A stretch of DNA of 64,000 nucleotides from DASSUW01 sp963806395 (GTDB lineage Bacteria; Actinomycetota; Thermoleophilia; Solirubrobacterales; Solirubrobacteraceae): the NCBI GenBank assembly GCA_963806395.1, contig CAWDYI010000008.1, positions 248,001-312,000 of the forward strand, given 5' to 3'. Below the pieces are notes generated by a model. That model had not been told where the DNA came from and ran no database searches. It saw only the letters and a program-made list of their open reading frames with translations. Positions 42,844-51,108 of this stretch are shown here, one piece after another. The number at the start of each line of letters is the position of its first letter. Positions within the stretch are counted from its first letter, which is position 1. Position numbers and translations under genes: made by a program.

Positions 42844-44636
42844 TGGGTGGGCGGGGGCGGATTACCCAGGACTCCCGCGAGCGCGTCCGCGACGCGGTCG
42901 ACTTCGCCGAGCTGGTCGGCGCCCGCACGGAGCTTCGCGCGGCGGGCGTGCGGCGGATGCAGGGCCTGTGCCCGTTCCACGACGAGCGCACGCCGTCGTT
43001 CGGGATCGACCCGGTCGAGAAGCTCTACCACTGCTTCGGCTGCGGGGTCGGCGGTGACGTCTTCTCGTTCGTGATGGAGACCGAGGGGCTCGATTTCGCG
43101 GGCGCGCTGGAGACGCTCGCCGACCGCTACGGGGTCAAGCTCGAGCGCGAGGCCGAGGACCCGCGGGACGCGGCGCGCCGCGACCAGCGCGACCGGCTGC
43201 TCGCGCTGCTCGAGCGCACCGCCGCCTACTACGTGCGGCTGCTGTGGGAGAGCCCGGAGGCGGCGCCCGCGCGCGACTACCTCACCGCGCGCGGTCTCGA
43301 GGAGGGCGCGCTGCGCGAGTTCCGCGTCGGCTTCTCGCCGGGCGCGTACGAGCGCGTGGTGGGCGCGTCGAGGCAGGCCGGCTACTCCGAGGAGGAGCTG
43401 GTGGCGAGCGGGCTCGCGCAGGTGCGCAAGGACGGGCGCGGCGTGATCGACCGGTTCCGCGGGCGGATCATGTTCCCCCTGTGCGACGAGCGCGGCCGCG
43501 TGCTCGGCTTTGGTGCACGCGCGCTGCGTCCCGACGACCGCCCGAAATACCTCAACTCGTCCGACAACGCCGTGTTCCACAAGGGCGAGCTGCTCTACGG
43601 GGCCGACCTCGCCCGCACGGCTGCGGCGCGCAACGGCCGGGTGGTGCTTGTGGAGGGCTATACGGACGCGGTCGCCCTGCGCCAGGCGGGGGTGCAGGAG
43701 GTCGTCGGCTCGATGGGCACGGCGCTGACCGAGCGCCAGGTCGGGGCGCTGGCCAAGCTGGCGCCGGCGGCCCTCTTCTGCCAGGACCCCGACGCCGCCG
43801 GGCAGGAGGCCGTCTCCCGCAGCATCACCGCGCTGCTCGGCGTCAACCGCGCGCGCGCCGGCCGCGGCGTCGAGTTCAAGGTCGTCCGGCTGCCAAAGGG
43901 CAGCGACCCGGCGGACGTCGTGCAGCGCGACGGCGCCGACGCCTTGCGGGCGCTGCTGGAGCGGGCGGTGCCGCTCCCGCGGTTCGAGGTCGAGCGCGCG
44001 CTGGAGCGCGGCGACACCGCCACCACGGACGGCCGCGACCGCGTGCTCGAGGAGGCCGCCGCGGCGATCCAGCCGCTCCCGCCGAGCGTGCTGCGCGAGG
44101 AGCTGGTCCAGCTCGTGGCCGGTCGGCTCGGGCTGACCGAGAATCTGGTGGCGTCGGCGCTCGCCGAGGCGCCACGCCGCAGGCGACCGCCCGTCGACGC
44201 CCGCCCGAGTGAGGCGTCCAACGGCGCCCGCACCGCGCTCGACCGCCGCGAGCAGACCGAGCGTGCCTTCCTGGCCTACTGCCTGGCGCTCCCGGAGGAG
44301 GGCGAGCAGCGCCTCGCCACCGTCGATCTCGAGGAGATGTTCTCGGCACCGGCGACCCGTCGCGCCGCCGAGTACCTGCGCGGCCGCCTGCGCTCCCCGG
44401 CGGGCGAGCTGCCGGCCGGCGACGAGCCGCTCGCCCGCCTCGTCGCCGAGCTCGTGATCCGCGCGGGGCAGCTCGAGGCCACGCCCGCCAAGCTCGAGCT
44501 CGAGGCGCTGCAGCTCGACCTCCACAACCTCGACCGCCGCATCGCGACCGCCCGCACCGAGGGCCGCGAGCACATCCACGACCTCGCCTCCGAGCGCCAG
44601 CAGGTGCTCGACGCGATCCGCCATCGCCTGAGCTGA
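42843..44636 (+). CDS. dnaG: DNA primase
   Basis: A 597-residue replicative primase. The CHC2 zinc finger is CPFHDERTPSF...YHCFGCGVGGD. The catalytic core includes RFRGRIMFPLCDERGRVLGFGARAL, split here as RFRGRIMFP and GRVLGFGARAL. The TOPRIM domain has VLVEGYTDAVALRQAG and FCQDPDAAGQEA; this Asp reads DPDAAG in place of the usual DGDxAG. The C-terminal helicase-binding region (residues 430-597) is present. It overlaps dgt. Confidence 0.95.
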   Translation: MGGRGRITQDSRERVRDAVDFAELVGARTELRAAGVRRMQGLCPFHDERTPSFGIDPVEKLYHCFGCGVGGDVFSFVMETEGLDFAGALETLADRYGVKLEREAEDPRDAARRDQRDRLLALLERTAAYYVRLLWESPEAAPARDYLTARGLEEGALREFRVGFSPGAYERVVGASRQAGYSEEELVASGLAQVRKDGRGVIDRFRGRIMFPLCDERGRVLGFGARALRPDDRPKYLNSSDNAVFHKGELLYGADLARTAAARNGRVVLVEGYTDAVALRQAGVQEVVGSMGTALTERQVGALAKLAPAALFCQDPDAAGQEAVSRSITALLGVNRARAGRGVEFKVVRLPKGSDPADVVQRDGADALRALLERAVPLPRFEVERALERGDTATTDGRDRVLEEAAAAIQPLPPSVLREELVQLVAGRLGLTENLVASALAEAPRRRRPPVDARPSEASNGARTALDRREQTERAFLAYCLALPEEGEQRLATVDLEEMFSAPATRRAAEYLRGRLRSPAGELPAGDEPLARLVAELVIRAGQLEATPAKLELEALQLDLHNLDRRIATARTEGREHIHDLASERQQVLDAIRHRLS

Positions 44637-44657
44637 GTCCGTCCGAGACACGAACTA

Positions 44658-45383
44658 GTGTTCGTGTTCATGGACCGCGACTGGCTGGCCACCGAGCTCG
44701 ACGCAGGCCGGTCGATCGAGTCGATCGCGCGCGAGGCCGGGCGCAGCGCGTCGACGGTCGCATACTGGGTGAACAAGTACGGGCTGCGGTCGCAGCACGC
44801 GCCGAAGCACGCGCCTCGCGGGGCACCGGACCGGGAGCTGCTCGAGGCGATGGTCGCTCGCGGCGTGGCGATCCGCGCCATGGCCGCGGAGCTCGGCGTG
44901 AGCTACACGACCGTGCGCCATTGGCTCGCCCGCTACGGGCTGGCGACACCGCGTGCGCGACGGCTGGCCGAGACGGCGGAGGCGCGTGCCGCCGGATCGG
45001 ACACCGCCGAGGGCGTCTGCCAGCAGCACGGTCTCGTGACCTTCGTGCGCCGTGGCTCGGACGGTTTCCGCTGCCAGCGCTGCCGAACGGACGCGGTCGA
45101 GCGGCGTCGCCGAAAGATCAAGCGGATCCTGGTGGCCGAGGCCGGCGGCGTCTGTGTTCTCTGCGGCTACTCGCGCACGCTGGCGGCTCTGCACTTCCAC
45201 CACATCGATCCGGCCGCAAAGTCGTTCGCCCTCGGTGCCCGCGGTGCGACGCTGTCCTTGGCGGCCGCGCGAGCCGAGGCGGCGAAGTGCGTGCTCCTCT
45301 GCGCGACCTGTCACGCCGAGGTCGAACTGGGCGTCAAGCGGCTACCCTTCTCGCCGATGACTCGTGGTGAGGCCGCGGCCTGA
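44658..45383 (+). CDS. HNH endonuclease-like protein with two HTH repeats
   Basis: A 241-residue protein. Two helix-turn-helix repeats occupy the N-terminal third (SIESIAREAGRSASTVAYWV; AIRAMAAELGVSYTTVRHWL). A Cys/His zinc region lies in the middle. The C-terminal HNH module is VCVLCGYSRTLAALHFHHID then CVLLCATCHAEVE, with all metal ligands and the catalytic His pair. Such proteins are often associated with introns, phages or defence. It sits just upstream of a tRNA-Asn gene on the same strand. Start GTG 44658 or ATG 44670. Confidence 0.8.
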   Translation: MFVFMDRDWLATELDAGRSIESIAREAGRSASTVAYWVNKYGLRSQHAPKHAPRGAPDRELLEAMVARGVAIRAMAAELGVSYTTVRHWLARYGLATPRARRLAETAEARAAGSDTAEGVCQQHGLVTFVRRGSDGFRCQRCRTDAVERRRRKIKRILVAEAGGVCVLCGYSRTLAALHFHHIDPAAKSFALGARGATLSLAAARAEAAKCVLLCATCHAEVELGVKRLPFSPMTRGEAAA

Positions 45384-45402
45384 TCCGCTGGTCATCTTGC
45401 CT

Positions 45403-45475
<73 letters not shown>

Positions 45476-45483
45476 CTTGATCC

Positions 45484-45516
45484 ACGGCCTCCCGCACGGA
45501 GCGAGCGGGAGGCCGT
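45484..45516. terminator. Hairpin terminator after tRNA-Asn
   Basis: A perfect 12-bp stem, ACGGCCTCCCGC (45484-45495) pairing with GCGGGAGGCCGT (45505-45516), with a nine-base loop and AATT after it. It probably also serves the convergent oxidoreductase gene. Confidence 0.8.
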
Positions 45517-45533
45517 AATTCGCCGGGGGGCGA

Positions 45534-46559
45534 TCAGGCCTGGTCTGCGTCGCGCACGGTGATGACGACCTTCCCTCGCACCTGCCCTGCCTGCATGTAC
45601 CGGATGGCCTCGGGGACCTCGCTCAGCCGGTAGGTGCGGTCGATCGCCGGCGTGAGCTTGCCGGACTCGATGAGCTCGGTGAGGACCTTCAGGTCCTCGT
45701 TGTTCTCCGACGAGATGAACGTGCCCAGCTTCTGGCCCACGAACGGGGACAGCGCGAGAGCGCGGAGCCCGCGGTCGCTGCCTCCGAGCAACCGGCCGGA
45801 CGTCTCGCCTCCGGTGATCACGAGCGTCCCCTTGGGGGTGAGGGTGCGCCGGAGCTGCGACAGCGGGCGGTTCCCGCCGATGTCGAGGATCACGTCGTAG
45901 CGCTGACCCGACTCGGTGATGCCGGAGCTCGTGTAGTCGATGACGTGGTCGGCGCCGAGCGAGCGGACGAGGTCCACCTTCGCCGTGCTGCACACGCCGG
46001 TGACCTCCGCTCCGAACGCCTTGGCGATCTGCACGGCGAAGGTCCCGACGCCTCCCGACGCGCCGATGATCAGCACCTTCTGTCCCGGCTGCACGTGTCC
46101 CTTGTCGCGAACGGCCTGCAACGCGGTGAGCGCGGAGACCGGGACGGCCGCGGCCTGCTCGAAGCTGAGGGTCTCCGGCTTGGGCGCGAGCTTGTCCGCT
46201 CGGGCGCGGGTGTACTCGGCGAACGAGCCGACGCCGATGCCGAACACCTCGTCGCCGGGCTTCAGCGTGGTCACGTTCTTGCCGACCGCCTCGACGCACC
46301 CGGCGAGATCCAGGCCGAGGACGGCGTTCTTGGGTGCGCGCAGCCCGTAGCCCGCGAGGCGGATCGGGTAGGGGAGCCCAGCCATCACGTGCCAGACGCC
46401 CCTGTCGACGCCGGCCGCGTGCACGCGGACGAGCACCTCGTCGTCCCCGATCTCCGGCCTGTCGATCTCCTCGAGTCGCAGGACGTCGGTTTCGCCGTAC
46501 TCGTCATGGACGATCGCCGTCATCGTCTTGGCACCTGCGGGCCGGCTGAGCTCTTGCAT
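45534..46559 (-). CDS. Zinc-independent alcohol dehydrogenase / quinone oxidoreductase family
   Basis: A 341-residue MDR-superfamily NADP(H)-dependent oxidoreductase. The GroES-like N-terminal half has VLRLEEIDRPEIGDDEVLVRVHAAGVD, quoted here as VLRLEEIDRP and DDEVLVRVHAAGVD, and GLDLAGCVEAVG. The Rossmann half has VLIIGASGGVGTFAVQIAKA. Catalytic zinc Cys/His are lacking. It is divergent from a TetR gene with three operator-like palindromes between them, so it is probably derepressed by an aldehyde, quinone or xenobiotic. ATG 46559; ATG 46523 is also possible. Confidence 0.88.
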   Translation of the reverse strand: MQELSRPAGAKTMTAIVHDEYGETDVLRLEEIDRPEIGDDEVLVRVHAAGVDRGVWHVMAGLPYPIRLAGYGLRAPKNAVLGLDLAGCVEAVGKNVTTLKPGDEVFGIGVGSFAEYTRARADKLAPKPETLSFEQAAAVPVSALTALQAVRDKGHVQPGQKVLIIGASGGVGTFAVQIAKAFGAEVTGVCSTAKVDLVRSLGADHVIDYTSSGITESGQRYDVILDIGGNRPLSQLRRTLTPKGTLVITGGETSGRLLGGSDRGLRALALSPFVGQKLGTFISSENNEDLKVLTELIESGKLTPAIDRTYRLSEVPEAIRYMQAGQVRGKVVITVRDADQA

Positions 46560-46577
46560 CTTGATCGGGTCGTTCCT

Positions 46578-46622
46578 TTACGTCGTAAGGTTTACGATGT
46601 AAGGTATAAACATACATCGTAA
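46578..46622. promoter_or_regulatory. Three tandem TetR operator candidates
   Basis: TTACGTCGTAA (46578-46588), TTACGATGTAA (46592-46602) and ATACATCGTAA (46612-46622) share the pattern TTAC-(G/A)-N-(C/T)-GTAA. They are spaced 14 and 20 bp apart in the A/T-rich gap between the divergent oxidoreductase and TetR genes. The middle and right sites flank TATAAA. Confidence 0.7.
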
Positions 46623-46652
46623 GTTTGTCAACCCGGACAGGAGGACACGCCG

Positions 46653-47321
46653 ATGACGACACCGACCGATCCGGGCGCCGAGCCCCGGGTCCGGCTGAGC
46701 CGTGACCGGGTGCTGCGCGCCGCCGTCGCCCTCGCCGACGACGGTGGGATCGAGTCGCTCAGCATGCGCAAGCTGGGCGGCGAGCTCGGGGTCGAGGCGA
46801 TGTCGCTGTACAACCACGTCGCCAACAAGGACGACCTCCTCAACGGCATGGTCGACGCCGTCTTCAGCGAGATCGATCTGCCCTCGGGCGAAGTCGACTG
46901 GAAGACGGCGATGCGCGAACGAGCGATCTCGGCCCGCGAGGTCCTGTCCCGTCACCCGTGGGCGACCGCGCTGATGGATTCGCGGACCACGCCCGGTCCC
47001 GCGACGCTGCGACACCACGACACCGTGATCGGAACGCTCCGGCGAGCGGGTTTCTCGATCGAGCTGGCCGCGCATGCGTTCTCCGCCCTCGACAGCTACA
47101 CGTACGGGTTCGCTCTGCAGGAGGCCGCCCTGCCGTTCGACACTCCGGAGGAGACGGCGGAGCTGGCGGAGATGATCATGGCGCAGTTCCCGGCCGGCGA
47201 GTACCCGCACCTGGCCGAGCTGACGGTCGGGCACGTCCTCCAGCCCGGCTACGACTACGGCAACGAGTTCGAGTTCGGCCTCGGCCTGATCCTCGACGGC
47301 CTCGAGAGGGCCCGCGGCTAG
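46653..47321 (+). CDS. TetR/AcrR family repressor
   Basis: A 222-residue regulator. The N-terminal helix-turn-helix is ALADDGGIESLSMRKLGGEL followed by GVEAMSLYNHVANKDDLLNG. The C-terminal ligand/dimer domain resembles the TetR_C group (residues 80-220). It most likely represses itself and the divergent oxidoreductase through the TTACnnnGTAA palindromes. An AGGAGG site lies upstream of ATG 46653. Confidence 0.92.
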   Translation: MTTPTDPGAEPRVRLSRDRVLRAAVALADDGGIESLSMRKLGGELGVEAMSLYNHVANKDDLLNGMVDAVFSEIDLPSGEVDWKTAMRERAISAREVLSRHPWATALMDSRTTPGPATLRHHDTVIGTLRRAGFSIELAAHAFSALDSYTYGFALQEAALPFDTPEETAELAEMIMAQFPAGEYPHLAELTVGHVLQPGYDYGNEFEFGLGLILDGLERARG

Positions 47322-47373
47322 CGGCGTCGCGCCCCGGGAGCCGCGGGCGACCACCGGTAGGATGCCGCGCCGG

Positions 47374-48129
47374 ATGGCAGGGGCCTCCTCAACCGCGCTC
47401 GCCGGGGCGCTCGCGCTCGCTCTCCTCGCCGGCTGCGGCGGTGACGACCAGACCGGCCCGGCGAGCGCGCCGACGCCGACACCACGCGCCGCAGCGACGC
47501 CCACGCCCACCGCGACGCCGCCGGCGATGCCCGCCGAGTCGCAGGTGCGCTTCCCGGCGACGGACGGCAAGCCAGTGAGGGGGCGCTACGCGCGCGCGCC
47601 GAGACGGAACGCGCCGGCCGTCGTCCTGCTCCACGAGGTCAGGGGCGGTCCGGAACAGTGGGAGCCGCTGATCCCGCTCCTCCACGAGGCCGGCTTCGCC
47701 ACGCTGGCCTACGAGTCGCGCCCGTCCTGGGCCGAGGCCGAGCGCCTGCCCGACGCCGCCGGCGCGGTGAACTGGCTGCGCGGCCGGCCGGGCGTCGACC
47801 GCGACCGCGTCGCGCTGGTCGGCGCCAGCATCGGCGCTTCGACTGCGGTGCTCGCGATGGCGACGAAGACAGGGCGGACCGCCACTGACGCCGTCGCGCT
47901 CTCGCCACCCGACTCGGCTGACATCTGGCGACTGCAGGACCGGGACCGCTATCGCCCGCACGACCTGCTCCTGATCGCCGACGAGCGCGAGTCCGACAGC
48001 GCCGAGGGCATGCTCGACGGCGCCGTGCGCTCGGAGTTCATGCAGTCCGAGGGACCGGGGCACGGCGTCGCGCTGCTGGCCGAGGAGGGCGTCCGCGACG
48101 CCCTGCTGGGCTGGCTGCGCGATCACTGA
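47374..48129 (+). CDS. Lipoprotein with alpha/beta hydrolase (dienelactone hydrolase-like) domain
   Basis: A 251-residue exported lipoprotein: a short signal ending in lipobox LLAGCGG, then a Thr/Pro/Ala linker (about 35 residues). The alpha/beta hydrolase core has the oxyanion area APAVVLLHEVRGGPEQW, the nucleophile elbow GASIGAS and a late His (EGPGHGVALL). Substrate unknown. ATG 47374 is preferred to ATG 47362 because TAGGAT (47358-47363) overlaps the latter and ends 11 bases before the former, as in other leaderless starts here. Confidence 0.82.
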   Translation: MAGASSTALAGALALALLAGCGGDDQTGPASAPTPTPRAAATPTPTATPPAMPAESQVRFPATDGKPVRGRYARAPRRNAPAVVLLHEVRGGPEQWEPLIPLLHEAGFATLAYESRPSWAEAERLPDAAGAVNWLRGRPGVDRDRVALVGASIGASTAVLAMATKTGRTATDAVALSPPDSADIWRLQDRDRYRPHDLLLIADERESDSAEGMLDGAVRSEFMQSEGPGHGVALLAEEGVRDALLGWLRDH

Positions 48130-48146
48130 CGCGCTGCAGCCTCCGA

Positions 48147-49028
48147 TCAGCCTCCCGTGACGTCCCGGCGTAGGAACACCGCGAACGCCCACGCGGCAGC
48201 CGGCACGGCGTACAGCGCCGAGACCCAGGCCGCGCGGACCACCGGCGCCCAGTCGATCGGCTCCCGCAGGAGACCCTGCCACGCGTTGAACTGGCTGGAG
48301 AGCAGGTAGGGGTCGAGGAAGTCGAGGGCCGAGATCGAGCCGAGGATCTGCAGCATGATCGAGAACATGAGGGTGCCGACGACCGCGGCCGCCGAGTTGC
48401 GGGTGATCGTCGACAGCAGCACGGCGATCGAGGCCATCGCGGCGAGCGGCAGGGCGTACGTGAGCGTCCCGGCGGCCGTCAGGTAGATCGCGCGGCCGAC
48501 GCCGACGGTCGTACCCGACAGCGACGTCAGCGGCTCGAAGCCGTACACGAGGCCGCCGGCGAGCATGCCGACGCCGACGTAGGCGGTGAGCACGGCCAGC
48601 GTGTAGGTGAGCGCGGCGAGGAGCTTGCCCGCGAACACCTGCCAGCGCTCGACGGATCGCGTCAGGATCGTCTTCAGCGTCCCGTTGTGGTCCTCGGCGG
48701 CGACGATGTCGCCGGCCACCAGCGCCGTGATCAGCGGCAGCAGCCAGATCGAGCCGAAGAACAGGCACACGAGTGGAATCGCGAGGCCGGACTCACGAAC
48801 GTACTCGCCGAACGGCACGCCGTCGGGCCCGCCTCCGTTGGAGTCGGCGAGCAGGGCGATGGTGAAGATCAGGGGCACGGCGACGGCGGCGCCGACCCCG
48901 AGGAACGTGCGCTTCTGGGCGACGAGCTTGCGCAGCTCCCAGCGGTAGACCGCGGCGGTGCCGGGCCTGCCGCCGCGACCGCGGCGGCGGGCGTCGGTGC
49001 GGTCGATGGTGATCGCCTCGGCGCTCAT
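48147..49028 (-). CDS. ABC-2 type transporter permease
   Basis: A 293-residue protein with six membrane helices, the layout of ABC-2 permeases. The N-terminal stretch YRWELRKLVAQKRTFLGVGA and the loop GDIVAAEDHNGTLKTILTRS (EDHNGTLKTIL) are characteristic. It pairs with the ATPase gene immediately upstream, which overlaps by 4 bases. Substrate unknown. Confidence 0.9.
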   Translation of the reverse strand: MSAEAITIDRTDARRRGRGGRPGTAAVYRWELRKLVAQKRTFLGVGAAVAVPLIFTIALLADSNGGGPDGVPFGEYVRESGLAIPLVCLFFGSIWLLPLITALVAGDIVAAEDHNGTLKTILTRSVERWQVFAGKLLAALTYTLAVLTAYVGVGMLAGGLVYGFEPLTSLSGTTVGVGRAIYLTAAGTLTYALPLAAMASIAVLLSTITRNSAAAVVGTLMFSIMLQILGSISALDFLDPYLLSSQFNAWQGLLREPIDWAPVVRAAWVSALYAVPAAAWAFAVFLRRDVTGG

Positions 49029-49933
49029 GATTCGGTCATCCTGAAGAACAGCTCCTCGAGCGTGGCGGTCTGCGCGTGCAGCGAGCGGATCCCCACACCG
49101 GCGCGACCCAGGGTGATCGACAACGCGGCGACCGCGTCCTCGCCTGCGCTGAACGTCAGGCCTTCTTCCGTCGCCTCGATGCCGGTGACGTCCGGTCGCC
49201 GCGACGCGAGCTCGGCGGCGTACACGTCGTCCGTCGTGCGCATCTCATAGCGGCCGGCGGTCGTCGCGATCAGCTCCGGCAGCGAGCCCTCGTAGAGCAC
49301 GCGCCCGGAGCCGAGGATGGCGACGCGGTCGCACAGCTCCTCGACCTCGGACATGAGATGCGAGGACAGGAGCACGGTGATGCCCTGGCCTGCCAGGCGC
49401 CGGATCAGCGCCCGCATGTCTCGCATGCCGCCGGGGTCCAGGCCGGTCGTCGGCTCGTCGAGCAGCAGCAGCCGAGGGTCGCGCAACAGCGCCCCGGCGA
49501 TGCCGAGGCGCTGGCGCATCCCGTGCGAGTAGCCGCCGACCTTGTCGCGCGCGCGGTCGGCGAGGTCGACCGTGTCGAGCGCCTCGTCGATCCGGCGGGT
49601 CGCGCCGTCACCGTCGAGCGACGCGACCATCTCCAGGTTGCGGCGGCCGGTGAGATAGGGATAGAAGCGCGGCGCCTCGACGAAGCCCGCGACGCCGTCC
49701 AGGGCGCGCGCCCCCTCGACGAGGGGGTCGCGCCCGAACAGCTTCGCGCTGCCGCCGTCCGGCCGGATCAGGCCGAGCAGCATCCGTAGCGACGTGGTCT
49801 TACCCGCGCCGTTGGGACCTAGATAGCCGTAGACATCGCCGGCACTCACACTGAGGTCGACGTGGTCGACGGCGGTGATCCGCCCGTAGCGCTTGACGAG
49901 ATCACGCGCCTCGATCGGGGGCGCGGAGGTCAC
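49025..49933 (-). CDS. ABC transporter ATPase (CcmA/bacitracin-type)
   Basis: A 302-residue ATPase. Walker A is LGPNGAGKTTSLRMLLGLI, the signature is GGYSHGMRQRLGIAGALLRD and Walker B is LLLLDEPTTGLDPGG. The C-terminal 80 residues form the extra domain of antibiotic-type exporters. GTG 49933 overlaps the stop of the upstream secreted protein gene (GTGA), so the three genes 51090 to 48147 form an operon. Confidence 0.93.
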   Translation of the reverse strand: MTSAPPIEARDLVKRYGRITAVDHVDLSVSAGDVYGYLGPNGAGKTTSLRMLLGLIRPDGGSAKLFGRDPLVEGARALDGVAGFVEAPRFYPYLTGRRNLEMVASLDGDGATRRIDEALDTVDLADRARDKVGGYSHGMRQRLGIAGALLRDPRLLLLDEPTTGLDPGGMRDMRALIRRLAGQGITVLLSSHLMSEVEELCDRVAILGSGRVLYEGSLPELIATTAGRYEMRTTDDVYAAELASRRPDVTGIEATEEGLTFSAGEDAVAALSITLGRAGVGIRSLHAQTATLEELFFRMTES

Positions 49934-51090
49934 CGCAGCTCCCGGGCGGCGCTCTCGGCGGCGACCGGCGGCACCGAACCGGCCACGACGTAGGAGACGC
50001 CGCCGCGCGTGAACGTCACCACCGTGCCGAGCGGCGTGGCGAGCTCGGTGCCGGTGGCGCCGTCGATGTTGATCTCCGGCAGCATGCCGTCGCGGTTGTC
50101 CTCGCCCTGCGAGTGCGCCGCTTCGTGCTGGAAGACGACGATCGCGCCGATGCCCTCGCCGTAGGTGCTGATCGCGCCGGACCGGTCGCCGGTGCGCACC
50201 AGCCGCACGCCCGTGCGCGGCAGGCCGGCCAGCTTCTCCGGCGCCGCGAGCTCGAAAGTGAGCTTCCGCTGCACGGCGGCGACGCCGCTGGCGGACGTCG
50301 GCTTTCCGGGCGCGCCGGCGGCCGGCGGGGCGATCTCGACGACGCTCGCGCCCTGCGGCGGCTTGGCCGAGAGGGTGGAGTCCGGGATCGAGCCGAACTT
50401 CACGTCGGTGGCCGCGAGCTCGAGCACCGGATCGTCGTTGCCCTGCGCGTAGACGGCGGCGCGCAGGGGCACGCCCTTGACGGCGTCCCACGCGAGCTCC
50501 GCGGCGCCGAGCAGGCCGCCGTCGTCCTTCGGCGCGATCCGCACGGTGTAGCTCGGCCGGCCGCCGGCCGTACCGGGCCGAGCGCCCGACACGCGCCAGC
50601 CGTCCGCGAGCCGGTCGAGCGCGCCACGGACGTCCGCGAGCGTCGGCTGCTTGTCGGCGGACTTGTGCTCCCGGTGAGCCCGGCTCGGCGCCGTGTAGGC
50701 GGTCTTGGAGGCGGGGTCGTAGACCGTGAAGCGCTCGCCGTCGTCGGCGATCTGGGCGTCGCCCGCTTCGGACTGCAGCTCGAGGCGGAAGCGCCCGTCG
50801 CCCGCGATCCAAATGCGCCCTTCGGCGCCTGCGGCGAGCGGGGAGGCGCCGCCGTTCGGCATCGAGCCGCCCGGCAGCAGGCCGTTCGTGAACGTCACGC
50901 GGGCGCTCACGCCTGCGACGTCGGGCGCCCGCAGGGCGTCGAGAACCGCGCGGTCCAGCGGCTTCGGCGCAGGCGCGGTGGCCGAGCCGGTGAGCGCGGC
51001 CTGGGCGATCCCGCCGGTGATCGCGAGCGCCGCGACGGCGGCGACGATGCCGTAGAGGCGGCGGGTTGTGAGGGTGCGTAGTCGTCTCAT
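49930..51090 (-). CDS. Exported LolA/RseB-like protein
   Basis: A 386-residue protein with an N-terminal signal anchor (residues 12-31, YGIVAAVAALAITGGIAQAA). The rest resembles the LolA/RseB superfamily of open beta barrels: RIWIAGDGRFRLELQSEAGD and DDGERFTVYDPASKTAY are typical strands. Monoderms use such proteins as lipid or signal binders at the membrane. It is first in an operon with an ABC ATPase and permease, so it may sense or deliver their substrate. No enzyme motif seen. Confidence 0.72.
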   Translation of the reverse strand: MRRLRTLTTRRLYGIVAAVAALAITGGIAQAALTGSATAPAPKPLDRAVLDALRAPDVAGVSARVTFTNGLLPGGSMPNGGASPLAAGAEGRIWIAGDGRFRLELQSEAGDAQIADDGERFTVYDPASKTAYTAPSRAHREHKSADKQPTLADVRGALDRLADGWRVSGARPGTAGGRPSYTVRIAPKDDGGLLGAAELAWDAVKGVPLRAAVYAQGNDDPVLELAATDVKFGSIPDSTLSAKPPQGASVVEIAPPAAGAPGKPTSASGVAAVQRKLTFELAAPEKLAGLPRTGVRLVRTGDRSGAISTYGEGIGAIVVFQHEAAHSQGEDNRDGMLPEINIDGATGTELATPLGTVVTFTRGGVSYVVAGSVPPVAAESAARELR

Positions 51091-51108
51091 GGGGAGGATT
51101 CCTTCTTG

